Source: BQOK01 sp048388525 (GTDB lineage Bacteria; Bacillota; Clostridia; Oscillospirales; Ruminococcaceae). Taken from it: 64,000 nt of DNA. Made by a program: the position numbers and the translations under genes. Positions 31,587 through 40,102 of the stretch are shown here, in pieces (the first letter of the stretch is position 1; each line of letters starts with the position of its first letter). The notes beneath the pieces are model-generated. The model ran no database searches. It had not been told where the DNA came from and saw only the letters and a list, made by a program, of their open reading frames with translations. Where the stretch lies: positions 1-64,000 of the forward strand of contig NZ_DBGCTQ010000107.1 of NCBI RefSeq assembly GCF_048388525.1, given 5' to 3'.

Positions 31587-32123
31587 ATCGCTACGAACGG
31601 CAAAAAAGACCTGGAGCTGAATGAAGGCATTCGCGACAGAGAGATCCGACTGATCGGCGCTGACGGCAGCCAGCTGGGTATTGTGAATACCCGCGACGCG
31701 CTGCGCATGGCGGAGGAGCAGGAGCTGGACCTGGTGAAGATCGCGCCGCAGGCGACCCCGCCTGTGTGCAAGCTGATGGACTATGGCAAGTTCCGCTTTG
31801 AACAGCAGAAGAAAGACAAGGAAGCCAAGAAAAATCAGAAGGTCATCGACGTCAAGGAGATCCGGCTTTCGCTGAACATCGACACGAACGACTTCAACAC
31901 CAAGGTCAGCCAGGCGATGAAGTTCGTGAAGGCCGGCCACAAGCTCAAGGTGTCCATCCGGTTCCGCGGGCGCGAGATGGCGCACACCAACCTGGGCCTC
32001 GAGGTGGAAAAACGGTTTGCCGAGGTGATGAGCGAGATAGCGGTGGTGGATAAGGCCCCCAAGCTGGAAGGGCGCAGCATGCAGATGTATATGAGCCCGA
32101 AGCCCAGCCAGCAGCAAAAGTAA
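31587..32123 (+). CDS. infC: Translation initiation factor IF-3, AUC start codon
   Basis: A 178-residue protein. The N-domain begins ATNGKKDLELNEGIRDREIRL, and the C-domain has VKEIRLSLNIDTNDFNTK and KLKVSIRFRGREMAHT. The family start aligns with ATC at 31587, placed 9 bp after GGAGG (31573-31577). There is no ATG, GTG or TTG in the frame before it, and the first ATG (codon 42 of this frame) would remove most of the N-domain. Non-AUG starts are a known feature of infC, because IF-3 discriminates against them and so limits its own synthesis. Confidence 0.92.
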   Translation: MATNGKKDLELNEGIRDREIRLIGADGSQLGIVNTRDALRMAEEQELDLVKIAPQATPPVCKLMDYGKFRFEQQKKDKEAKKNQKVIDVKEIRLSLNIDTNDFNTKVSQAMKFVKAGHKLKVSIRFRGREMAHTNLGLEVEKRFAEVMSEIAVVDKAPKLEGRSMQMYMSPKPSQQQK

Positions 32124-32151
32124 GCAAACAAAATCTTAGGAGGAACATAAA

Positions 32152-32355
32152 ATGCCTAAAATCAAAACTCATTCCGGTGCGAAAAAGCGCTTTAAGCTGA
32201 CCAAGACCGGCAAGGTGAAACGCGGCCACGCTTACCGCAGCCACTTGCTGAACGGCCACGGCAAGACCACCAAGATCAAGCGCGGCTACCGCAAGAACGC
32301 CTACGCCGACAAGACCAATGCAGCCGCTGTCAAGAGCATGCTGCCCTACGCCTAA
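32152..32355 (+). CDS. rpmI: 50S ribosomal protein L35 (bL35)
   Basis: 67 residues, full length, with the basic start PKIKTHSGAKKRFKLTKTGK and RGHAYRSHLL. AGGAGG precedes the ATG. It is the second gene of the infC operon, 28 bp after infC. Confidence 0.97.
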   Translation: MPKIKTHSGAKKRFKLTKTGKVKRGHAYRSHLLNGHGKTTKIKRGYRKNAYADKTNAAAVKSMLPYA

Positions 32356-32410
32356 GGGTCTTTTAAGGCAAGATGAAAAATTGACAGTGACGGTAAAGGA
32401 GAAATAAACA

Positions 32411-32764
32411 ATGGCACGTATTAAAGGCGCGATGATGACCCGCAAACGGAGAAAGAAGACCCTCAAGCTGGCCAAGGGCTACTATGGCAGCAAATCCAAG
32501 CATTTTAAGATGGCGAAACAGCAGGTGATGAAGAGCGGCAACTACGCTTTCGTTGGCCGCAAGCTGAAAAAGCGCCAGTTCCGCAATTTGTGGATCACCC
32601 GCATCAACAACGCCGTTCGCCCCCTGGGGATGAACTACTCCTCCTTCATGAACGGGCTGAAGAAGGCCGGCATCGAGCTGAACCGCAAGATGCTGAGCGA
32701 GATGGCCATTCACGACGAGGCCGGTTTTGCCGCCCTGGTGGAGACTGCCAAGAAGGCGCTGTAA
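32411..32764 (+). CDS. rplT: 50S ribosomal protein L20 (bL20)
   Basis: 117 residues with the typical ARIKGAMMTRKRRKKTLKLAKG start, here following ATG, and the C-terminal MAIHDEAGFAALVE. It helps assemble the large subunit and, in Firmicutes, represses the infC operon through the leader RNA. AAAGGAG precedes it. Confidence 0.97.
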   Translation: MARIKGAMMTRKRRKKTLKLAKGYYGSKSKHFKMAKQQVMKSGNYAFVGRKLKKRQFRNLWITRINNAVRPLGMNYSSFMNGLKKAGIELNRKMLSEMAIHDEAGFAALVETAKKAL

Positions 32765-32771
32765 TACCTAA

Positions 32772-32809
32772 AAAAGCAACGCCCGCGCACGTGCACGGGC
32801 GTCGCTTTG
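32772..32809 (+). terminator. Intrinsic terminator of the infC operon
   Basis: AAAGCAACGCCCG pairs imperfectly with CGGGCGTCGCTTT, followed by GT. Confidence 0.7.
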
Positions 32810-32933
32810 TATCTTGCCGCAATTTTTGGCCGCCCAGCGGCCAGGAACATATTCGGCCGCGCGTTTTGCCCTGTGGGGGCGGGGCGCAGGGCCTGCAAAA
32901 GGGCCGCGGGCTGTTTTTCAAAGGGGCTTTGCC

Positions 32934-33716
32934 ATGCCGGAACGCATCACCAGCCGCGAAAACGCAAAAATCAAATACGCCTGCAAGTTGGGCCAGTCGG
33001 CAGCCTTCCGCGCCGGGGAAAACGCTTTCCTCGCGGAGGGCTATAAGCTTTGCCTGGAGCTTGCAAAGGGCTGCCCCTTAAAGGTAATATATTATACCCG
33101 CCGCGCCCAGGATAAGTGGTCTGCATTACAGGCGCTGCCCTGTGAACAATACCTGGTGGAGGATCACGTGGCCGAAAAACTGGCCGGGGTGGAGAGCCCG
33201 CAGGGGGTGTTCGGAGTGTTCGGGCGGCCGGCGGCCCGGTTTGCGGACCTGCCGCGCGGCGGGCGCTTTTTGGCACTGGAGCGGGTGCAGGATCCCGGCA
33301 ATGTGGGGGCGCTGATCCGCAGCGCCGCCGCCTTTGATTTTGACGGGGTGCTGCTTTCGCCCGGATGCGCCGACCCCTTTGCCCCCAAGGTGCTGCGGGC
33401 CAGCATGGGCGCTGTGGGGCGCATGCCGCTGGCGGCTGTGCCCAGCCTTGCGGACGCGCTGGCCGAGCTTGCGGGCCGCGGGGTGCTGTGCCTGGCGGCG
33501 GCGCTGGAAAACAGCCTGCCCCTGGGCGAGGTGGACCCGGCCTGCCCGGGCGGCGTGTGCCTGGTGATCGGCAGCGAGGGGCAGGGGCTTTCGGCCGCGG
33601 TCATGGCGGCCTGCCAGAAGGCGGTGCGCATCCCCATTACCGACCGGGTGGAGAGCCTGAACGCGGGCGTTGCGGGCGGGGTGCTGCTGTGGCACTTCCG
33701 GGGTGCGGGCCGATGA
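32934..33716 (+). CDS. TrmH/SpoU-family RNA 2'-O-methyltransferase
   Basis: A 260-residue protein with an N-terminal substrate-binding L30e-like part (ITSRENAKIKYACKLGQ) and a C-terminal SPOUT knot: motif 1 ALERVQDPGNVGALIRSA, motif 2 LVIGSEGQGLS and motif 3 IPITDRVESLNAGVA. The SAM-dependent target is an RNA ribose, but which RNA is unknown. ATG 32934 has AAAGGGG upstream. The stop overlaps the dprA start (ATGA). Confidence 0.9.
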   Translation: MPERITSRENAKIKYACKLGQSAAFRAGENAFLAEGYKLCLELAKGCPLKVIYYTRRAQDKWSALQALPCEQYLVEDHVAEKLAGVESPQGVFGVFGRPAARFADLPRGGRFLALERVQDPGNVGALIRSAAAFDFDGVLLSPGCADPFAPKVLRASMGAVGRMPLAAVPSLADALAELAGRGVLCLAAALENSLPLGEVDPACPGGVCLVIGSEGQGLSAAVMAACQKAVRIPITDRVESLNAGVAGGVLLWHFRGAGR

Positions 33717-34804
33717 CGGGGCAGACGCTGGAATGGCTGTGGCTGGCCCACGTGCTGGGCCCCGGGGCGCGGGGATGCGGCGGGGTGCTGGCCCTTTACC
33801 CCACGCCCGGCGAGCTGCTGGAGGCGGTGGGGCGCGAGGATCTTTCGGGCCTTTTGGCCCCGGCGCAGGCTGAGCGGCTGGAGGCAAAACCCGAAAATTT
33901 TGAGAAGCTGGCCCGCAGTTGTGAAAAAAAGGGCGTGCAGATCGTTACAATGGCAGAGGCCGCATATCCCGCGCGGCTGCGGAGCGTGCCGGACGCGCCG
34001 CCGGTGCTGTTCTGCACCGGGGATACGGCGGCGCTGAACCGCACGCCCGCGGTGGGCATGATCGGAAGCCGCCGCCCCAGCGCCTACGGGGTGGAGGCCG
34101 CGGCGTGCATCGGCGGGCAGCTGGCTGAAGCCGGCGTATGCCTTGTGAGCGGCCTGGCCGACGGGCTGGACAGCGAGGCCCACCGGGCCGCGGTGCGCTG
34201 CGGCGCGCCCACGGTGGGGGTGCTGGGCACCGCCATTGACAAGACCTACCCGGCCGCCAACACGGCGCTGCGCCGCCAAGTGGAGGGCGTGGGGACGGTG
34301 ATCAGCGAGTTTGCCCCGGGCGATGTGACCCGCTCGGCCGCGTTTTTGCTGCGCAACCGGCTGATCGCCGCGCTGGCGGACGCGGTGTGTGTGGTGGAGG
34401 CGCGGGAAAAAAGCGGCACCATGAACACGGTGGGCCACGCAGAGCGGTACGGCAGACCGGTGTACGCGGTGCCGGGAGGTATTTTCAGCGAGCTGTGCGG
34501 CGGCACCAACCGCCTGCTGGCCGAGGGACGCGCCCGGGCCGCCAGCGGCGCCGGAGTGATTTTGGAGGGGCTGGGCCTTGCCGCGCCCGCCCCGGCGCAC
34601 ACCCAAAAGCGGCAGACACAAACAGAGCCTCTCGGCCCGGCTGCGAAAGAGATGCTGCGGCACCTTGGCCAGCAGCCAAAGGGCCTGGAAATATTGGCCG
34701 GCGAGGCCCGCTGCGAGGCGGGCGAGGCGCTGGCCGCCCTGCTGGAGCTTGAGCTGGCAGGCCTTGCGCAGAGCTGCGCCGGCGGGCAGTACCGCCGCAA
34801 ATGA
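33713..34804 (+). CDS. dprA: DNA-processing protein DprA
   Basis: A 363-residue protein that loads RecA on single-stranded DNA during natural transformation and recombination. The Rossmann core is clear: GMIGSRRPSAYG, VSGLADGLDSEAHRAA, VLGTAIDKTYPAAN, ISEFAPG, FLLRNRLIAALADAVCVVEA and VYAVPGGIF. The C-terminal winged helix (PKGLEILAGEARCEAGEAL) is present. It starts inside the stop of the methyltransferase gene and lies 17 bp before topA, the usual dprA-topA order. Confidence 0.93.
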   Translation: MTGQTLEWLWLAHVLGPGARGCGGVLALYPTPGELLEAVGREDLSGLLAPAQAERLEAKPENFEKLARSCEKKGVQIVTMAEAAYPARLRSVPDAPPVLFCTGDTAALNRTPAVGMIGSRRPSAYGVEAAACIGGQLAEAGVCLVSGLADGLDSEAHRAAVRCGAPTVGVLGTAIDKTYPAANTALRRQVEGVGTVISEFAPGDVTRSAAFLLRNRLIAALADAVCVVEAREKSGTMNTVGHAERYGRPVYAVPGGIFSELCGGTNRLLAEGRARAASGAGVILEGLGLAAPAPAHTQKRQTQTEPLGPAAKEMLRHLGQQPKGLEILAGEARCEAGEALAALLELELAGLAQSCAGGQYRRK

Positions 34805-34821
34805 ACCCAAAGGAGAAACGC

Positions 34822-36903
34822 ATGTCAAAACTTGTGATCGTGGAGTCGCCTGCCAAGGCGAAGACCATCCGGAAATACCTGGGCGACGGCTACGAGGTGA
34901 CCGCCAGCATGGGGCATATCCGCGATTTGCCCGCCAGCCAGCTGGGCATCGATGTGGAGCATGAATACGCCCCCCAATACATCAACATCAAGGGCAAGGA
35001 AAAAATCATCAAGGAGCTGAAAAGCGAGGCTAAAAAAGCCGACCAGGTGTACCTTGCCACCGACCCGGACCGGGAGGGCGAGGCCATCAGCTGGCACCTG
35101 GCCCACATCCTGGGCCTGGATGTGGACCAGGCCAACCGGGTGACCTTTGGCGAGATCACCAAAAAGGGCGTGACCGAGGGCATGGCCCACCCCCGCACCA
35201 TCGACATGGACCTGTTCAACGCGCAGCAGGCCCGCCGGGTGCTGGACCGGCTGGTGGGCTATAAGCTGTCGCCGTTTTTGTGGCGCAAGGTGCGCCGGGG
35301 GCTTTCGGCCGGGCGGGTGCAGAGCGTGGCCGTGCGGCTGATCGTGGACCGGGAAAAGGAGATCGAGGCCTTTAAGCCCCAGGAGTACTGGAACCTGGAC
35401 GCGCTTCTCTCGCCCCCGGCCAGCCAGAAGAAGTTCAGCGCCCGGCTGTACGGCACCGCCGCGGGCAAAAAGCTGGAGGTCAAGACCGAGGCCGAGGCCA
35501 GGGCCATTGAGGCGGCCCTGGAGGGCAGGGACTACCAGGTGACCAAGCTCACCCGGGGCAGCCGCAAAAAGGTGCCCGCGCCCCCCTTCATCACCTCCAC
35601 GCTGCAGCAGGAGGCCAGCCGCCGGCTGGGCTTTACCGCCACCCGCACCATGCGGGCGGCCCAGACCCTGTATGAAGGCGTGGATATTGCGGGCCGGGGC
35701 ACCCTGGGCCTGATCACCTACATGCGGACCGACAGCCTGCGGGTGTCGGACGAGGCGGTGGCCGGCGCGAAGGACTACATTGCCGGCCAGTACGGCGAAA
35801 AGTACGTGTGCAATTACAAGCGCACCTACAAAAGCCGCAACGCCACCGCCGCACAGGACGCACACGAGGCCATTCGGCCCAGCGTGCCCGGCCTGACGCC
35901 CGAGGAGGCGGAAAAGAGCCTTTCGGGGGATATTGCAAAGCTGTACCGCCTGATCTGGAGCCGGTTCATTGCCAGCCAGATGAGCGACTGCGAACAGGAC
36001 ACGGTGGCCGTGCAGGTGACCGCGGGCGATTACCAGTTCCGGGCCAGCGGCTATGTGGTGACCTTTGAGGGCTTTACCGCCCTGTACGAGGAGGCCACCG
36101 ACGAGAAGGAGAAAAAAGAGACCTCGCTGCCGCCGCTGGAGGAGGGGCAGGTGCTCAAGCTGCGGGAACTGACCAGCGAGCAGAAATTCACCCAGCCGCC
36201 CCCCCGCTACACCGAGGCGACCCTGATCCGCGGCCTGGAGGAAAACGGCATCGGCCGACCCTCGACCTATGCGCCCATCATTACCACCATCATCGACCGG
36301 GGCTATGTGGAGCGGGAGCAGAAAAAACTGAAGCCGACCCTGCTGGGCCGCACCATCAACGACCTGATGCTGCAGGAGTTCCCGGACATTGTGGACGTGA
36401 CTTTTTCGGCCGACATGGAAAAAAACCTGGACCAGGTGGAGAGCGGCAGGGTGGACTGGCGCAGCACCATCGACACCTTTTACAAGGGGTTTGACGCGGC
36501 CCTGCAGAAGGCCGAGAAGGACATGGAGGGCAAAAAGGTCAAGGTGCCGGACGAGGAGACCGACGAGGTCTGCGAGAAGTGCGGCCGCAAAATGGTGATC
36601 AAGACCGGCCGGTACGGAAAGTTTTTGGCCTGCCCGGGTTTCCCCGAGTGCACCAACACCAAGCGCCTGGTAAAGGACACCGGAGGCAAATGCCCCAAAT
36701 GCGGCAGCCGGATGCTGCTGCGCCGCAGCGCCAAGGGCCGGGTGTATTACGGGTGCGAGGGCTACCCCCAGTGCGATTTTATGACCTGGGACGAGCCGGT
36801 GCCCCAGCAGTGCGAAAAGTGCGGGGCGACCCTGTTCAAAAAGGGCAGCCGCCTGTACTGCGCCAAAGAGGGCTGCGATTTTGAGACGCAGGTGACCAAA
36901 TGA
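34822..36903 (+). CDS. topA: DNA topoisomerase I
   Basis: A 693-residue type IA topoisomerase that relaxes negative supercoils. It has the TOPRIM domain (LVIVESPAKAKTIRKYLG; DPDREGEA), the catalytic Tyr near residue 300 in LITYMRTDS, and three C-terminal four-Cys zinc fingers (about residues 582-690: CEKCGRKM, CPKCGSRM and CEKCGATL). ATG 34822 has AAAGGAG 7 bp upstream. It is preceded by dprA and overlaps trmFO by 4 bp. Confidence 0.97.
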   Translation: MSKLVIVESPAKAKTIRKYLGDGYEVTASMGHIRDLPASQLGIDVEHEYAPQYINIKGKEKIIKELKSEAKKADQVYLATDPDREGEAISWHLAHILGLDVDQANRVTFGEITKKGVTEGMAHPRTIDMDLFNAQQARRVLDRLVGYKLSPFLWRKVRRGLSAGRVQSVAVRLIVDREKEIEAFKPQEYWNLDALLSPPASQKKFSARLYGTAAGKKLEVKTEAEARAIEAALEGRDYQVTKLTRGSRKKVPAPPFITSTLQQEASRRLGFTATRTMRAAQTLYEGVDIAGRGTLGLITYMRTDSLRVSDEAVAGAKDYIAGQYGEKYVCNYKRTYKSRNATAAQDAHEAIRPSVPGLTPEEAEKSLSGDIAKLYRLIWSRFIASQMSDCEQDTVAVQVTAGDYQFRASGYVVTFEGFTALYEEATDEKEKKETSLPPLEEGQVLKLRELTSEQKFTQPPPRYTEATLIRGLEENGIGRPSTYAPIITTIIDRGYVEREQKKLKPTLLGRTINDLMLQEFPDIVDVTFSADMEKNLDQVESGRVDWRSTIDTFYKGFDAALQKAEKDMEGKKVKVPDEETDEVCEKCGRKMVIKTGRYGKFLACPGFPECTNTKRLVKDTGGKCPKCGSRMLLRRSAKGRVYYGCEGYPQCDFMTWDEPVPQQCEKCGATLFKKGSRLYCAKEGCDFETQVTK

Positions 36904-38210
36904 GCGGGGTGACCATTCTGGGCGCGGGCCTTGCGGGGTGCGAGGCCGCCCTGTGGCTGGCGCGGCGCGGGGTGCAGGTGGAGCTGTGGGAGCAAAAGCC
37001 CGCGGTGTTCAGCCCGGCCCACAAGAGCGAAAATTTTGCCGAGCTGGTGTGCTCGAACAGCCTGAAGGCGGAGCGGCTGGATTCTGCCAGCGGCCTGCTG
37101 AAGGCCGAGATGAAACTGCTGGGCAGCCACCTGCTGCCCGCCGCGGAGGCCACAAGGGTGGCGGCCGGCGGGGCGCTGGCGGTGGACCGGGACGCATTCA
37201 GCGCCGCCGTGACGGGCCTGGTGGAGGCCGAGCCCAACATCCGGGTGGTGCGCGGCGAGGCCGCGGCCATTGACGAAGGGCAGCCCACACTGGTGGCCAC
37301 AGGCCCCCTGACCGAGGGGGCCCTGGCCGATGAGATCGGACGGCTGACCGGAGGGAAGCGGCTGGCGTTTTACGATGCGGCGGCGCCCATTGTGACCGCG
37401 GCGAGCCTGGACATGGAAAAGGTATTCGCCGCCAGCCGGTACGGCAGAGGAGAGGCGGACTACCTGAACTGCCCTTTCAACAAGGCCGAGTACGAGGCGT
37501 TCCACGCCGCGCTGGCCGGCGCCGAGCGGGCCCGGGTGCACGAATTCGACGGGGAGCTGACCGTGTATGAGGGCTGCATGCCCATTGAGGTGATGGCCGG
37601 CCGCGGGGCCGACACCATGCGCTTTGGGCCGCTGCGCCCGGTGGGCCTGACCGACCCGCGCACCGGCCACCGGCCCTGGGCCAACGTGCAGCTGCGCCGC
37701 GAGAACGCAGAGGGCACGCTGTACAACCTTGTGGGCTTTCAGACAAATTTGAAGTTCGGGGAGCAAAAGCGCGTGTTCTCCATGATCCCGGGCCTGGAGG
37801 GGGCGGAGTTTGCCCGCTATGGGGTGATGCACCGCAACACCTTTTTGAACAGCCCCGAGCTGCTGGGCGCGGGCCTGGCCCTGAAGGAGCACCCGAACGT
37901 GTGGTTTGCGGGGCAGATCACCGGGTTTGAGGGATATATGGAGTCGGCCGCCTGCGGCCTGCTGGCGGCGCGCAGTATTTACGCCGCACTGCAGGGCGGG
38001 GCGCTGGGCGCGCCGCCGCCCGAGACCATGCTGGGCCAGTTGGTGCGCTACATCACCAGCGAGAACAAAAACTTCCAGCCCATGGGCGCCAACATGGGGC
38101 TGCTGCCCCCGCTGGAGGCGCCCGTGCGGGACAAGCGGCTGCGCTACCTGGCCCTGGCCGAGCGGGCGATGGGAGCCATGGAGCGCTGGGCGGCCCAGAC
38201 AGAAAAGTGA
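36900..38210 (+). CDS. trmFO: Methylenetetrahydrofolate-tRNA-(uracil-5-)-methyltransferase
   Basis: A 436-residue FAD enzyme that makes m5U54 in the tRNA T-loop using methylenetetrahydrofolate. It has the FAD-binding ILGAGLAGCEAALWLARRG, SENFAELVCSNSLK, YLNCPFNKAEYEAFH with the catalytic Cys, PIEVMAGRGADTMRFGPLRPVGL, and the C-terminal GQITGFEGYMESAA. The length is typical. It overlaps topA by 4 bp (ATGA), the usual dprA-topA-trmFO order in Firmicutes. Confidence 0.96.
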   Translation: MSGVTILGAGLAGCEAALWLARRGVQVELWEQKPAVFSPAHKSENFAELVCSNSLKAERLDSASGLLKAEMKLLGSHLLPAAEATRVAAGGALAVDRDAFSAAVTGLVEAEPNIRVVRGEAAAIDEGQPTLVATGPLTEGALADEIGRLTGGKRLAFYDAAAPIVTAASLDMEKVFAASRYGRGEADYLNCPFNKAEYEAFHAALAGAERARVHEFDGELTVYEGCMPIEVMAGRGADTMRFGPLRPVGLTDPRTGHRPWANVQLRRENAEGTLYNLVGFQTNLKFGEQKRVFSMIPGLEGAEFARYGVMHRNTFLNSPELLGAGLALKEHPNVWFAGQITGFEGYMESAACGLLAARSIYAALQGGALGAPPPETMLGQLVRYITSENKNFQPMGANMGLLPPLEAPVRDKRLRYLALAERAMGAMERWAAQTEK

Positions 38211-38266
38211 GCATTCCTGCCCGGCCAAAGGGGCACGGGCGGCAGAAAAAAGGAGCAGGTGAACGA

Positions 38267-39283
38267 ATGAAGATCATCCTTGACGCCATGGGGGGCGACA
38301 ACGCCCCCGCTGAGATCCTGAAAGGGGCCGCCGCGGCCGTGGCCGCGAACTGGCCGGAGCTCGCCATCATTGCCGTGGGCGACGAGGCCAGGATCCGGGC
38401 CTGCGCCGCCGAGAACAACCTGAAGCTGGACCCGGAGCACTTTGAGATCGTGCATGCCGGCGAGGTCATTGAGATGTGCGACGAGCCCGCAAAGGCGATC
38501 CGCCAGAAAAAGGATTCCAGCATGGTGGTGGGCCTGCGGCTTTTGGCCGAGGGCAGGGGCGACGCCTTTGTTTCGGCCGGGTCCACCGGCGCGCTGCACG
38601 TGGGCGCCAGCCTTTTGGTGCGCACGGTGAAGGGGGTCAAGCGGCCCGCGCTGGCCACGGTGATCCCCGGGCGGAAGCCCTTTTTGCTGCTGGACTGCGG
38701 CGCCAACGTGGAGTGCCGCCCCGCTATGCTGGAGGCCTTCGGCGTGATGGGCAGCGTGTACATGAACAAGGTGATGGGCGTGGCCGAGCCGAAGGTGGCC
38801 CTGGTGAACAACGGGGCCGAGGAGTCGAAGGGGACGCCCACCTATGTGGAGGCCCACGGGCTGCTCAAGGCAAACCCCCGCATCCGGTTCATCGGCAACA
38901 TCGAGCCGCGGGACATTCCCTCCGGCGCGGCGGATGTGGTGGTGGCGGACGGCTTTACCGGCAATGTGGTGCTGAAGCTGACCGAGGGGCTGGCGAAGTT
39001 CTTTTCGGGCAAGCTGAAGGATATGTTCAAAAAGAGCATGGGTACCAAGCTGGGCTACCTGCTGGTGAAGGGCGGCGTGGCGGACTTTAAAAAGAGCATG
39101 GACGCCGACGAGTACGGCGGCGCGCCCTTTTTGGGGGCGGCAAAGCCGGTGATCAAGGCCCACGGCTCCTCGAACGCGCGGGCCATTCAGAACGCCATCC
39201 GGCAGGCGGTGCTGTGCGCGGAGAGCGATCTGTGCGGCGTGATGGCCGAAAACCTGGCGGCAGTGCCGGAGAACGAAGACTGA
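38267..39283 (+). CDS. plsX: Phosphate acyltransferase PlsX
   Basis: A 338-residue enzyme that makes acyl-phosphate from acyl-ACP for phospholipid synthesis. Recognisable: MKIILDAMGGDNAP, AKAIRQKKDSSMVVGLRLL, FVSAGSTGALH, DCGANVECRP, EESKGTPTYVEA, GNIEPRDIPSGAADVVVADGFTGN (read as adjacent motifs). ATG 38267 has AAAGGAG upstream. It is followed by rnc; the acpP gene often found between them is absent here. Confidence 0.96.
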   Translation: MKIILDAMGGDNAPAEILKGAAAAVAANWPELAIIAVGDEARIRACAAENNLKLDPEHFEIVHAGEVIEMCDEPAKAIRQKKDSSMVVGLRLLAEGRGDAFVSAGSTGALHVGASLLVRTVKGVKRPALATVIPGRKPFLLLDCGANVECRPAMLEAFGVMGSVYMNKVMGVAEPKVALVNNGAEESKGTPTYVEAHGLLKANPRIRFIGNIEPRDIPSGAADVVVADGFTGNVVLKLTEGLAKFFSGKLKDMFKKSMGTKLGYLLVKGGVADFKKSMDADEYGGAPFLGAAKPVIKAHGSSNARAIQNAIRQAVLCAESDLCGVMAENLAAVPENED

Positions 39284-39290
39284 CACCCGC

Positions 39291-39330
39291 GCCGCCGCGC
39301 CCGATGCAGGGCGCGGCGGGGGCGGCTTTT
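39291..39330 (+). terminator. Terminator-like hairpin between plsX and rnc
   Basis: GCCGCCGCGCCC (39291-39302) faces GGGCGCGGCG (39309-39318), followed by GGGGCGGCTTTT. The T run is short, so partial read-through into rnc-smc-ftsY is likely. Confidence 0.45.
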
Positions 39331-39344
39331 ACGGGAGGTACCCC

Positions 39345-40010
39345 ATGCATCAGCTTGAGACCGTGATCGGTTACACCTTTAAGGAGCCGAAGCTGCTGGA
39401 GACGGCGCTCACCCACACCAGCTATGCCAACGAGTCGAAAACGCCCATCCACCATAACGAGCGGCTGGAGTTTTTGGGCGACAGCGTGCTTTCCATTGTG
39501 GTGGCGGATCATCTGTTCCACCAGTGGAAGGATCGCCCGGAGGGCGAGCTGACCCGCGCGCGGGCCAGCCTGGTGTGCGAGAGCGCCCTGTTCGAGTTTG
39601 CCAAGGAGATCGACCTGGGGCGCTTTCTGCGCCTGGGCCGGGGAGAGGAGCGGGGCGGCGGCCGCACGCGGCCGAGCGTTGTGTCGGACGCGTTTGAGGC
39701 GCTGATCGCCGCCTTGTACCTGGACGGCGGCATAGAAACGGCGCGGGCGTTCATTCTGCCCTTTATCACCGAGGGCAAGACCGCCGAGGCGGACTACAAA
39801 ACGCAGCTGCAGGAGGTCATTCAGCAGAACCCCGAGGAGCGCCTGCGCTATGAAGTGGAGGGCGAGGAAGGGCCGGATCACGACAAGCACTTCAAAATGG
39901 CCGTGTACCTGAACTCGAACCTGATGGGCCGGGGCGAGGGCCACAGCAAAAAGGCCGCCGAGCAGGCCGCCGCCAAGGAGGCGCTGCGCCTGATGGGCCT
40001 GGTGGAGTGA
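39345..40010 (+). CDS. rnc: Ribonuclease III
   Basis: A 221-residue enzyme that cleaves double-stranded RNA in rRNA and mRNA maturation. The signature NERLEFLGDSVLSIVVAD carries the metal-binding residues, the second metal site is in SDAFEALIAALYLDGG, and the C-terminal dsRNA-binding domain runs from DYKTQLQEVIQ to KKAAEQAAAKEALRLM. ATG 39345 has GGGAGGT upstream. It is the first of the conserved rnc-smc-ftsY trio. Confidence 0.96.
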   Translation: MHQLETVIGYTFKEPKLLETALTHTSYANESKTPIHHNERLEFLGDSVLSIVVADHLFHQWKDRPEGELTRARASLVCESALFEFAKEIDLGRFLRLGRGEERGGGRTRPSVVSDAFEALIAALYLDGGIETARAFILPFITEGKTAEADYKTQLQEVIQQNPEERLRYEVEGEEGPDHDKHFKMAVYLNSNLMGRGEGHSKKAAEQAAAKEALRLMGLVE

Positions 40011-40102
40011 GGGGCGGGCGCCCGGGCGGCATGGCACCGGAGGCCCCGGCGGCATGCCGCCTGCGCACACGCCACAGGGAGAAGTTTGATGGGAGTTAGG
40101 CA

